Shown here: positions 27,275 through 35,438 of the stretch, one piece after another
Position numbering within the stretch: the stretch's first letter is position 1
How the letters are laid out: every line of letters begins with the position of its first letter
DNA from: CAVRTM01 sp963696105
GTDB lineage: Bacteria; Actinomycetota; Actinomycetes; Actinomycetales; Dermatophilaceae
Direction of reading: 5' to 3'
DNA: 64,000 nt
Assembly: GCA_963696105.1 (NCBI GenBank)
Contig: CAVOIP010000003.1
Span: forward strand, 248,001-312,000
Notes under the pieces: generated by a model
Seen by the model: only the letters and a program-made list of their open reading frames with translations
Databases searched by the model: none
Told to the model about the DNA's origin: nothing
Made by a program: the position numbers and the translations under genes

Positions 27275-28435
27275 CTAGGTGCGCGCGGCGGCCCCCCGTG
27301 ACAGCGCCAGGCCTCGAGGTCGCCGACCAGGACGATCGCCCTCGATCCGTCCGGACCGCGCGACGCACCGGTACGGCGCCGACCTGGCAGCATCTGCAGC
27401 TGGTCTCGACCACGGTGGTGACGGCGGCGTCGGGCACGGCGTCGACCGCCCAGCCCGGCTGGCTGCCGCTGGACCGCGGCCGTGACCGGGGTGACCGGTC
27501 GTGCCTGCCTCGGGGATCCCGAGCAGTGCGTCGTCGTCCACGAAGCCGAGGGCGGTGCCGTCGGGCGCCACCACGATGACGGCGGTGCCGCCCAGGCCGC
27601 TGGCGCGCAGCGCCCACGCGTCGGCCGCACTGCTGGCCACCGGCAGGGAGCTGGCACGGCGCCGCACGGACCCGAGGTGATGCCGGCCCGGCGCTCGCGG
27701 GCACGGCCGGTGCGGATGGCGTTGGAGGCGCCGCTCCACAGGAAGGCCGCCGATCACGCCGACCAGACGACGGTGAACAGCGTAGGGTCGGGTAGCCCCG
27801 CAGGAACGGCAGCAGCAGCGCCGCAGACCAGGACCAGCGATCGTGACCACGCGGCCGCACCAGCCGGCGGCGATCAGCGCCGAGGTCGCGGTTGCCGGTC
27901 AGCCCGCCAGACGAGGGCGTCGACGACGCAGCCGCCGTCCAGGGGCAGCCCCGGCAGCAGGTTGAACAGCGCGACGAAGCGGTTGGTGCAGACGACCGCG
28001 CCGACCAGCAGGGCGAGGCACGCCGCCGGTCGACCGCGTGCCGCAGCGGCCAGCCCGACCAGCGCGAGCGCCGTTGGCCGCGGGGCCCACCGACGGCCAC
28101 CAGCGCGCTCGGGCCGGGCCGGCTGGCCTGTGCCGGTCGAACTGGGTGTGGCCGCCCCAGACGTCGGCCACGATCCGGGTGACCGGTAGGCCGAAGCGGC
28201 TTGGCGACGATGGCGTGCGCCAGCTCGTGCACGAGCACCGAGACCAGCAGCAGGACGGCAGAACGTAGCGGCCACGAGGTAGGCGCTGGATGCCGAGGTC
28301 GGGCCGGTAGTCGCTGATCGACGGGCCGAAGGTGACGACGATGATGACGGCGATGACCGGAACCATGTACGGCCGACGTAGACCGGCACACCGCACCAGC
28401 GTGGCGACCTTCAGGCCCGGCCTCGGCGTGTCCAT
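27275..28435 (-). CDS. M50 site-2-type membrane protease with CBS domains, multiple frameshifts
   Basis: Intramembrane zinc metalloprotease of the Rip3-like group. Segments in different frames give, in order, MDTPRPGLKVATLVR (start ATG 28435), VIIVVTFGPSIS and LVSVLVHELAHAIVAK (HExxH zinc site). They continue with GLPVTRIVADVWGGHTQFDR, LFNLLPGLPLDGGCVVDALV (the N-x-x-P...DG third-ligand motif), and a C-terminal CBS pair with SSAADAWALRASGLGGTAVI and GFVDDDALLGIPEAG. Multiple indels prevent a clean translation. A TAG at 27275-27277 in the frame ending SRGAAART fits a stop 11 nt before trmI. The CBS domains suggest nucleotide control of proteolysis (family knowledge). Confidence 0.75.
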
Positions 28436-28570
28436 CGCGCGGGGCACTGTCGGCTCTGCGGCGTCAGGCATGCCGTCGAGCCATGTCAGGGGGATGTCCG
28501 GCGGTCGTGGTGCGGCGGGACTGTCGACGCGGCCCGAGGCGGTGTCAGTGGGCCCGCCGACGTGCCTCCC

Positions 28571-29425
28571 ATGGTTGCAGCGCTGTCGCCGAGCCGGGCG
28601 TCCGACTTCATGCAGTGCCCGCTGCTCTACCGCTTCCGCGTCGTCGACCGGCTGCCCCAGGCGCCCAGCGCGGCGGCGGCTCGCGGCACGCTGGTCCACT
28701 CGGTGCTCGAGCGGCTCTTCGACCTGCCGGCCGACCAGCCGCACCCTCGACGCGGCCGCCGCGAGCTGGTCGCACCGCAGTGGGCAGCGCTGCTCGAGGC
28801 CGAGCCCGAGCTGGCGACGCTGTTCGCCGGACGACGACCCCGAGGCGCTGGCCCTGTGGCTCAAGGACGCCGAGCGACGCTGGTCGAGCGCTGGTTCAGC
28901 CTCGAGGACCCCACCCGGCTCGAGCCGGCCGAGCGCGAGCTCTACGTCGAGACCGACCTGACGACGGGCTGATCCTGCGCGGCTACGTCGACCGCCTCGA
29001 CGTCGCGCCGACGGGCGAGGTCCGGGTGGTCGACTACAAGACCGGGCGCTCGCCGTCCGAGCTGTTCGAGGCCAAGGCGCTGTTCCAGATGAAGTTCTAC
29101 GCCCTGGTGCTGTGGCGGCTGAACGGCACGGTCCCCCGCATGCTGCAGCTGGTCTACCTCGGCAACAGCGAGATCGTCCGCTACACCCCCGACGAGGCCG
29201 ACCTGCTGGCGACCGAGCGCAAGGTCAAGGCCCTGTGGCGGGCGATCGAGCAGGCCGCCGAGCACCGGCGACTGGCGCCCGCGCACGAGCCGGCTCTGCG
29301 ACTGGTGCGACCACCGCGCCCTCTGTCCCGCATGGGGCGGCACGCCGCCGCCGCTGCCCGAGGGCGCAGCCCTGCTCGCGCTCAACCCGCGGTCGTCCGC
29401 CGCAGTCGGCCCCGCGGAGGACTGA
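28571..29425 (+). CDS. RecB-family (Cas4/AddB-like) nuclease with Fe-S cysteines, frameshifted
   Basis: PD-(D/E)XK nuclease about 280 residues long. The N-terminal LSPSRASDFMQCPLLYRFRV holds the first cluster Cys. The core GYVDRLDVAPTGEVRVVDYK supplies D and D-x-K (GYVDRLD, VVDYKTG) and QMKFYALVLW follows. A third frame ends LCDWCDHRALCPAW, giving three more cysteines, so the C...C-x2-C-x5-C iron-sulfur set of Cas4-like nucleases is complete. Frameshifts lie near 28745, 28830, 28965 and 29275; the stop TGA is at 29423. GTG 28562 is an alternative start. In M. tuberculosis the matching gene (Rv2119) sits beside trmI; no CRISPR is present here. Confidence 0.82.
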
Positions 29426-29569
29426 CCCCACGCGTTCGTGGACGGGGCGGCGGCCGCTGCCGGCTCTGTCACGAGCAGGGCTATCCCTGGCGTGCCCACC
29501 GTCGATGCACGGCGGAAAGCGGTTCGGGCTGTGGATGTCTCTCCACGTGTGCCCGGCGGATCGGTAGAA

Positions 29570-29585
29570 TCGAACACATGTTCGA
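29570..29585. promoter_or_regulatory. SOS (LexA) box overlapping the start of the DUF222/HNH gene
   Basis: TCGAACACATGTTCGA is a perfect match to the Gram-positive/actinobacterial LexA operator CGAAC-N4-GTTCG with matching flanks. It covers the last base of a TAGAAT -10 box (29565-29570), the spacer and the ATG at 29578, so LexA binding would block transcription directly. Confidence 0.85.
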
Positions 29586-30454
29586 GATGCGGGCGGGTGA
29601 GGTGGCGGGCGCGGACGTCGCGGCCCTCGCCACCGCCCTGCTCGCCCTGACCGAGCAGGACCTCCTCGGCTGCGACGGGGAGGCCACGCGGGCGGTGGTC
29701 GCGGCCGCCCAGCGGGTGATCAACGCGGTCAGCGCGGTCCAGCTGGTCGGGATCGAGGCCTGGTCCCGGCGGACCGGTGAGGAGATCGCCGCCGACCGCG
29801 CCCAGTGGCAGGCCGCCAACCGCGGGTCGGGCCTATCCCGGGCCGCGGGACGAGCACGAGTTCATGGACGCCGACCTGGCCCCCCTCCTGCACGTCGCGC
29901 CGCGGACCGCGGGGCGCACCTACGACACCGCCCGCACCGTGTGCGCGCTGCTGCCGGCCACGCTGGCCGCGATGCGCGCCGGGGACCTCGAGCCCTACCG
30001 GGCCACCGCCATCGCCCAGGAGGTCCCCCGGCTCCGGCCGGAGATCTGCACCCGGGTCGAGGCCGCCCTGTTCCCGGCCGTGCTGGACCTGCCCACCGCC
30101 GGGGTCCGGGCCGCGACCCGCCGCGCGGTGGCCGCCGCCGACCCCGACGAGGTGACCCGCCGGGCCCGCCGCGCCCCCACCGCCCGCCTCGTCCGGACCC
30201 GCGACGGCACCTGCCGCTTCCCCGGCTGCGCCACCCCCGCCCGACGCTGCCACCTCGACCACCTCACCCCCTACACCCACGGCGGACCCACCCACCCCGC
30301 CAACCTGATCACCCTCTGCCAACGCCACCACCGCCTCAAACACCACGGCGGCTGGACCCTGACCATGACCCCCACCGGCACCGCCACCTGGACCAACGGC
30401 ACCGGCCAGCACTACCTCACCCACCCCCACGACCACCGCCCCACCGCCGCCTGA
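29578..30454 (+). CDS. DUF222 / HNH endonuclease (13E12 repeat family), one frameshift
   Basis: Member of the 13E12 family of HNH proteins found in multiple copies in actinobacteria. The N-terminal DUF222 region starts MFEMRAGEVAGADVAALATA. A second frame carries DEHEFMDADLAPLLHVAPRT and the HNH module with CRFPGCATPARRCHLDHLTP and NLITLCQRHHRLKHHGGW, containing two CxxC-type pairs and the H-x-D-H / H-H catalytic histidines. One extra base near 29815-29835 accounts for the shift; repaired length is about 292 residues. The 3' third is strikingly C-rich in third positions (30170-30450), unlike its neighbours. The promoter is leaderless (TAGAAT-7 nt-ATG) and lies under an SOS box. LexA control of 13E12 genes is known in M. 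tuberculosis. Confidence 0.85.
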
Positions 30455-31048
30455 TCAGGGGAGACGAGCCAGGACCTCCTCGAGCTGAGGTGCGGTGAGG
30501 TACGAGGGGTTGCTGCCGGCCGGCATGCGCGCCACCTCCGCAGAGGCGAAGGTGGCTGCGGCCATCAGCTCCCGGCGGGGCACCGGCTCGCTGAGCAGCC
30601 GCAGCGCCAGCGTGACAACCGGCCCACCGGGGGCGTCGACGGTGTCAACGGGTTCCTCCCCGCCCGGGCCGACCGCCAGGGTGCCGATGGCGTGCACCCC
30701 CGGGCTGGCCTGCCCGCTGAGCCACAGCAGGCAGACCTGCCCCGGGGTCATCAGCCCCAGCCGGTACGTCGCACGGACGCAGCGTTGCAGGGTTCTCACC
30801 TCGCCCGGCGACCAGCCCGGTTCGATCACCGCCGGCGGCCGGGACGTCTTCACCAACCACGCAGCGACGTCGCCGCGGGTCAGCCTCGACCCGGTGGACG
30901 CGGCGCTGTCGCCGCGGGTCGGCGCCGACCCGGTGGACGCGGCGCAGTCGCCGCAGGTCGGCCCCGACCCGGCGGACGCAGCGCCGTTGCCGCACGTCGG
31001 CCCCGACCCGGCCGACGTGCGTCGCGGCGCGGAAGGCGAGGTGCCCAT
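30455..31048 (-). CDS. EVE/PUA-like protein with N-terminal 13-residue repeats
   Basis: 197 residues. Residues 12-63 are four tandem 13-residue repeats (SAGSGPTCGNGAA, SAGSGPTCGDCAA, STGSAPTRGDSAA, STGSRLTRGDVAA), encoded by a 39-bp DNA repeat. The rest (WLVKTSRPPAVIEPGWSPGE, ATYRLGLMTPGQVCLLWLSG, PGVHAIGTLAV) looks like an EVE/PUA-superfamily fold, which binds modified nucleobases in DNA or RNA. That match is by eye and moderate. The domain needs only the segment from about residue 63, so the repeats could be an extension of an originally shorter protein. It is tail-to-tail with the HNH gene, whose stop codon ends on the adjacent base. Confidence 0.55.
   Translation of the reverse strand: MGTSPSAPRRTSAGSGPTCGNGAASAGSGPTCGDCAASTGSAPTRGDSAASTGSRLTRGDVAAWLVKTSRPPAVIEPGWSPGEVRTLQRCVRATYRLGLMTPGQVCLLWLSGQASPGVHAIGTLAVGPGGEEPVDTVDAPGGPVVTLALRLLSEPVPRRELMAAATFASAEVARMPAGSNPSYLTAPQLEEVLARLP
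30874..31017. repeat. 39-bp coding tandem repeat (four copies)
   Basis: Repeat of GTCGCCGCGGGTCGGC-type units with a 39-bp period inside the EVE-like gene, encoding 13 residues per unit. Units diverge by a few bases each, with Cys/Arg and Asp/Asn changes in the protein. The intact frame across all copies argues that the repeat is tolerated or used at protein level. Confidence 0.85.
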
Positions 31049-31063
31049 GGAAGCGCCCCTGGA

Positions 31064-32476
31064 TCAGCTGCCGGTGTAGTACGTGTCAGCGACCTTGAGC
31101 GCCTCGTCCAGGACCGCAAGACCCTCGCCGATCTCGTCGGCCGTGGTGGTGCACGGAGGCACGACGTGCATCCGGTTGAAGTGCGTGAACGGCCACAGCC
31201 CTCGGCTCTTGCACGCCGCCATCAGCTCACCCATGGGCGCCGCCGCGGCACCGGCCGCGTTGAACGGCACGAGCGGCTCGCGCGTCGTGCGGTCGCGGAC
31301 AAGCTCCAGCGCCCAGAAGACCCCGAGGCCGCGGACCTCCCCGATGGACGGGTGCCGCTCGGCGAGCGCGCGCAGGCCGGGCCCGATGACATCCGTGCCC
31401 AGCTGGCGGGCGTGCTCGATGATGCCTTCCTCGCGGAAGATGTTGATCGATGCGACCGCCGACGCGCACGCCAGCGGATGGCCCGAGTAGGTGAGTCCGC
31501 CCGGGTAGGGCCGATCGGCGAACGTTGCCGCGATCGGGTCGGAGATCACCACGCCGCCGAGCGGGACGTAGCCGGAGTTGACCCCCTTGGCGAAGGTGAT
31601 CAGGTCCGGCTTCACGCCCCAGTGGTCGACGGCGAACCACTCGCCGCACCGGCCGAAGCCGGCCATGACCTCATCGGCGATCATCACGATGCCCAGCTCG
31701 TCGCAGAGCGCCCGCACACCGGCCAGGTAGCCCTCCGGCGGAACGAGGATCCCGTTGGTCCCCACGACGGTCTCCAGCACGATCGCGGCGACCGTGTCGG
31801 CACCCTCGAACGTGATGACGTCCCGCAGGTGCGCCAGCGCCCGTTCGCACTCCTCCTGCTCGTTCGTGGCATGGAAGGAGGAGCGGTACGGGTACGGCCC
31901 CCAATAGCGCACGATCCCGGGCATTCCGGGCTCCGACGGCCACCGACGCGGGTCGCCGGTCAGCGCGATGGCGCCGGCGGTGGCGCCGTGGTAGCTGCGG
32001 TAGGCCGCGAGGACCTTGTGCCGTCCGGTGTGCAGGCGGGCCATGCGTACAGCGTTCTCGTTCGCCTCGGCGCCGCCGTTGGTGAAGAAGACGGCGTTGA
32101 GATCGCCCGGCGCGATCTCGGCGATCAAGCGCGCCGCCTCGGAGCGGGCGTCGTTGGCGAAGCTCGGCGCGATGGTGCACAGCTTGCCGGCCTGCTCCTG
32201 GATGGCCGCAACGAGCTTGGGGTGCTGGTAGCCGATGTTGACGTTGACGAGCTGGGAGGAGAAGTCGAGGTAGCGGTGGTCCTCGAAGTCCCAGAAGTAC
32301 GAGCCGGACGCGCGCGCGATCGGCAACGGGTCGATCTTGGCCTGGGCCGACCAGGAGTGGAACACGTGCGCCCGGTCGTCCCGGCGGACGCGGGCCTCGA
32401 GCTCGCCCGCGGCGCTGTCGGACGCACCGGTGGTGGAGTCGGTCGTGGTGGAGGTGGTGGAGGTCATCGAGGTCAA
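31064..32476 (-). CDS. Class III aminotransferase (omega-amino acid:pyruvate/2-oxoglutarate type)
   Basis: PLP-dependent class III transaminase, 470 residues. The PLP lysine lies in LITFAKGVNSGYVPLGG, the PLP-binding Asp in IVMIADEVMAGFGRCGEW, and FFTNGGAEANENAVRMARLH is the phosphate-binding stretch. The Thr/Ser-rich N-terminus (TSMTSTTSTTTDSTTG) suggests the true start may be slightly downstream; the sequence before DDRAHVFHSW is not conserved-looking. It lies 3 bp downstream of mmsA and is co-transcribed with it. A transaminase beside a CoA-acylating semialdehyde dehydrogenase fits beta-alanine breakdown (to malonate semialdehyde, then acetyl-CoA). Valine- or GABA-type substrates remain possible. 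Confidence 0.85.
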   Translation of the reverse strand: MTSMTSTTSTTTDSTTGASDSAAGELEARVRRDDRAHVFHSWSAQAKIDPLPIARASGSYFWDFEDHRYLDFSSQLVNVNIGYQHPKLVAAIQEQAGKLCTIAPSFANDARSEAARLIAEIAPGDLNAVFFTNGGAEANENAVRMARLHTGRHKVLAAYRSYHGATAGAIALTGDPRRWPSEPGMPGIVRYWGPYPYRSSFHATNEQEECERALAHLRDVITFEGADTVAAIVLETVVGTNGILVPPEGYLAGVRALCDELGIVMIADEVMAGFGRCGEWFAVDHWGVKPDLITFAKGVNSGYVPLGGVVISDPIAATFADRPYPGGLTYSGHPLACASAVASINIFREEGIIEHARQLGTDVIGPGLRALAERHPSIGEVRGLGVFWALELVRDRTTREPLVPFNAAGAAAAPMGELMAACKSRGLWPFTHFNRMHVVPPCTTTADEIGEGLAVLDEALKVADTYYTGS

Positions 32477-32479
32477 CTC

Positions 32480-33970
32480 CTATCGGGTGCGGGGGAAGCC
32501 GAGGTCGACGCTGGAGGTCGCCGGGTCGGGCCACCTCGAGGTCACCACCTTGCCCCGCGTGTAGAAGTTGATGCCCTCCGGCCCGTACATGTGCGTGTCG
32601 CCGAAGAGCGAGGCCTTCCACCCGCCGAACGAGTAGTAGGCCACCGGCACGGGGATCGGCACGTTGACGCCTACCATGCCGACCTCGACGTCGAACTGGA
32701 ACTGGCGCGCCGCACCGCCGTCGCGGGTGAAGATCGCGGTGCCGTTCGCGTAGGGGTTGTCGTTGATGATCGCGAGGCCCTGCTCGTAGGTGTCCGCGCG
32801 CACGACGCACAGCACCGGCCCGAAGATCTCGTCGGTGTAGACCGTCATGGACGGAGCCACGTGGTCCAGCAGCGTCGTCCCGAGGAAGAAGCCGTCGGCC
32901 GGCACGTCCGCCGTACGGCCGTCGACGACCACCGTGGCGCCCTGCTCCGCACCGGCGTCGATGTAGCCTCGCACCTTGTCCCGGTGCTCGGAGGTGATCA
33001 GCGGGCCCATGTCCGTGTCCGGGTCGGCGCCGTTGCCGATGCGCAGCTTGGGCAGCCGGGCGGCGACGGCGTCGACCAGCCGGTCACCCACATCCCCCAC
33101 CGCGACGGCCACCGACAGGGACATGCACCGCTCACCCGCCGCGCCGTATGCCGCAGAGACCACCGCGTCCGCGGCCATGTCCACGTCGGCGTCCGGCAGC
33201 ACCAGCGCGTGGTTCTTCGCCCCACCGAGAGCCTGCACGCGCTTGCCGTTCGCCGTACCGGTCTCGTAGATGTAGCGCGCGATCGGCGTGGAGCCCACAA
33301 AGCTGACGGCGGCGACGTCGGGGTGCTCGAGCAGTGCGTCGACGGCCTGCTTGTCGCCCTGGACCACGGTGAAGACCCCGTCGGGCAGGCCTGCGTCCTT
33401 CCACATCTGTGCGAGGAACAGCGCGGCGGAGGGGTCCTTCTCGCTCGGCTTGAGCACGAACGCGTTGCCGCAGGCGATGGCGTTGGCGCACATCCACAGG
33501 GGCACCATCGCGGGGAAGTTGAACGGCGTGATGCCGGCGACGACGCCGAGCGGCTGACGGATCGAGTAGACGTCGACGCCTGTCGACGCCTGCTCGGAGA
33601 AGCCGCCCTTGAGCAGCTGCGGCACCCCGGCGGCGAACTCGACGTTCTCCAGGCCGCGCGCGATCTCACCGGCGGCGTCGCTGAGGACCTTGCCGTGTTC
33701 GGCGGTGATGATGGCGGCCAGCTCGTCGGTGCGGGAGTGCAGCAGCTCGCGGAAGGCGAACAGCACGGCGGACCGGCGCGAGAGTGAGGACGAACGCCAC
33801 TCCTTGGCTGCGGCCCGGGCCGAGGCGACGGCGGCGCCGACCTCCTCGGTGCTGGCCAGGTCGACGCGGGCGGTCTCCTGTCCGGTGGCGGGGTTGTGGA
33901 CGGGCGAGGTGCGGCCTGACGTGCCCGGCAGGAGGCGTCCGTCGACCCAGTGCGAGATGCGGGAGCTCAT
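32480..33970 (-). CDS. mmsA: CoA-acylating methylmalonate-semialdehyde dehydrogenase
   Basis: Oxidises methylmalonate or malonate semialdehyde to propionyl-CoA or acetyl-CoA with NAD+ and CoA, releasing CO2. 496 residues from ATG 33970 (MSSRISHWVDGRLLPG). Catalytic Cys lies in AAGERCMSLSVAVAVG. The usual ALDH general-base Glu motif is replaced by ALGGAKNHALVLPDAD, as expected for the CoA-dependent MMSDH branch. Other features are GITPFNFPAMVPLWM and FKPSEKDPSA-like cofactor residues. Transcription is probably leaderless: TTGTTC (34001-34006), 17 bp, TAATGT (33978-33983), 7 nt, ATG. Divergent from the MocR regulator, with the aminotransferase downstream. Confidence 0.93.
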   Translation of the reverse strand: MSSRISHWVDGRLLPGTSGRTSPVHNPATGQETARVDLASTEEVGAAVASARAAAKEWRSSSLSRRSAVLFAFRELLHSRTDELAAIITAEHGKVLSDAAGEIARGLENVEFAAGVPQLLKGGFSEQASTGVDVYSIRQPLGVVAGITPFNFPAMVPLWMCANAIACGNAFVLKPSEKDPSAALFLAQMWKDAGLPDGVFTVVQGDKQAVDALLEHPDVAAVSFVGSTPIARYIYETGTANGKRVQALGGAKNHALVLPDADVDMAADAVVSAAYGAAGERCMSLSVAVAVGDVGDRLVDAVAARLPKLRIGNGADPDTDMGPLITSEHRDKVRGYIDAGAEQGATVVVDGRTADVPADGFFLGTTLLDHVAPSMTVYTDEIFGPVLCVVRADTYEQGLAIINDNPYANGTAIFTRDGGAARQFQFDVEVGMVGVNVPIPVPVAYYSFGGWKASLFGDTHMYGPEGINFYTRGKVVTSRWPDPATSSVDLGFPRTR

Positions 33971-33977
33971 GGGGGCC

Positions 33978-34031
33978 ACATTACGTGCCGGACCTTGCTG
34001 GAACAATGCTGTTTTGCTACGTTACAAAACA
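33978..34031. promoter_or_regulatory. Overlapping divergent promoters and MocR operator candidate
   Basis: The rightward promoter is TTGCTG (33995-34000), 17 bp, TACGTT (34018-34023), then ATG at 34031. The leftward promoter is TTGTTC (34001-34006), 17 bp, TAATGT (33978-33983), then ATG at 33970. The inverted repeat TGTTTTG (34010-34016) / CAAAACA (34025-34031), with an 8-bp centre, covers the regulator's -10 and start and lies just upstream of the mmsA -35. This suits activation of mmsA and self-repression. Confidence 0.65.
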
Positions 34032-35380
34032 TGGAGAACGAGCTGCGTGCCCTCCGCGCCCATCTCACCGAGCCCGGCGCCAAGGGCGTGGCCCGCGCCG
34101 TCAGCCGCGCCGTCCGCGCCGGTGCCCTCCCGGCCGGCACCCGGCTGCCCCCGATCCGCTCGGTCGCCGCCGCCCTCGACCTCTCCCCCACCACGGTCAG
34201 CGCCGGCTGGGCGCTCCTCGCCCGGTCCGGCACCATCCGCACCGACGGCCGTCGTGGCACGACCGTGGCCGAGACGGCCAGCCATGCCACCGGCCGGTAC
34301 CGCCGCGCGTTGGAGCGTCAGGCCGACTTCGACCTCGACCTGTCCACCGGCGTCCCCGACGACGACCTGCTGCCGAGCCTCGAGCACGCGCTCGACCGCC
34401 TCACGACGGCCGGCACGCCCGGTGGCTACCTCGACGAGCCGGTACTGCCCGAGCTGATGCGCCTGCTGCGCGCGGACTGGCCGTACGACGCCGAGGAGCT
34501 CACCGTCGTGGACGGCGCGATGGACGCGCTCGACCTCGTTGCGCGCTCCCTGGTGCGCTTCGGCGACCGCGTGGTGGTCGAGCACCCCTGCTTCCCGCCT
34601 CTGCTGGACCTCCTGGAGTCCATCGGCGCCGAGGTGGTCGGCGTCCCGATGGACGACGAGGGCCTGATCCCGAGCACGCTGGCGGCGGCGCTCGCCTCTC
34701 CGACCGCCGCGGTCTTCGTGCAACCGCGGGCCCAGAACCCCACCGGGGTCTCCCTGACCACCTCGCGCGCCGCCGAGCTCGCCGGCGTCCTGGCGGCCAC
34801 GGGCGTCCCGGTGGTGGAGGACGACTCGGCCGGAGCGATCTCGATCGCACCGGACCTCAGCCTCGGCCGCTGGATTCCGGGGCAGACGGTGCACGTGCGC
34901 AGCTACTCCAAGTCCCACGGCCCCGACCTGCGCCTGGCGGCCCTCGGCGGTCCCACCGAGCTGCTGCGGGACGCCCTCGCTCGACGACAGCTGGGCCAGG
35001 GCTGGAGCAGCCGGCTGCTGCAACGCATCCTGGTCGGCCTGCTGACCGACGAGGAGGCCGTGGCGCACGTGAGCCGCGCCCGGCAGGAGTACGCCCGCCG
35101 GCGCGGCGCGCTGGTCGCTGCCCTGGGTGGCCACGGTGTCGACGTGCGCGGCTCCGACGGGCTCAACATCTGGGTGCCGGTGCACGACGAGGCCGCGGCC
35201 ATCGTGCGACTGGCCAGCCAGGGCATCGGCGTGACGCCCGGGACCCCCTTCGACGTGGTCTCCGGCGGTGACGGCCACATCCGGGTCACGTCGGGGCTGG
35301 TCGCCGAGGGCCACGAGGATCTCGCCGCCACGCTGGCCGCAGCCGCCCGCACCAGCGGCTGGGGTGAGCGGGCCCGCTGA
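34031..35380 (+). CDS. MocR/PdxR-type GntR regulator with aminotransferase domain
   Basis: 449 residues. A GntR winged helix occupies about 5-75 (LPAGTRLPPIRSVAAALDLS, SPTTVSAGWALLARSGTIRT). An aminotransferase class I-like domain follows with PLP-site residues QPRAQNPTGVS, VPVVEDDSAGA and the Schiff-base lysine in VRSYSKSHGPDLRLAALG. MocR proteins sense PLP or amino-group ligands through this domain. It begins without a ribosome binding site, directly after an inverted repeat and a TACGTT box. Its position opposite mmsA-aminotransferase makes those genes its likely targets. A related role in PLP synthesis is less likely because no pdxS/pdxT is in the window. Confidence 0.88.
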   Translation: MENELRALRAHLTEPGAKGVARAVSRAVRAGALPAGTRLPPIRSVAAALDLSPTTVSAGWALLARSGTIRTDGRRGTTVAETASHATGRYRRALERQADFDLDLSTGVPDDDLLPSLEHALDRLTTAGTPGGYLDEPVLPELMRLLRADWPYDAEELTVVDGAMDALDLVARSLVRFGDRVVVEHPCFPPLLDLLESIGAEVVGVPMDDEGLIPSTLAAALASPTAAVFVQPRAQNPTGVSLTTSRAAELAGVLAATGVPVVEDDSAGAISIAPDLSLGRWIPGQTVHVRSYSKSHGPDLRLAALGGPTELLRDALARRQLGQGWSSRLLQRILVGLLTDEEAVAHVSRARQEYARRRGALVAALGGHGVDVRGSDGLNIWVPVHDEAAAIVRLASQGIGVTPGTPFDVVSGGDGHIRVTSGLVAEGHEDLAATLAAAARTSGWGERAR

Positions 35381-35438
35381 CCCCGGGATCACTCGCTGAC
35401 CCGCGACAACCAGCTGACCGGTGACACCCTGGGTCGGC

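Noticed and set aside
28436..28570. Small gene in the gap between the M50 and RecB-like genes
   Set aside because: Open frames here lack a ribosome binding site, a -10 box with start, or any recognisable protein pattern.
29578..30454. HNH gene as an insertion sequence or intron-encoded homing nuclease
   Set aside because: No terminal inverted repeats, target duplications or intron boundaries are visible; the DUF222 part identifies the 13E12 family.
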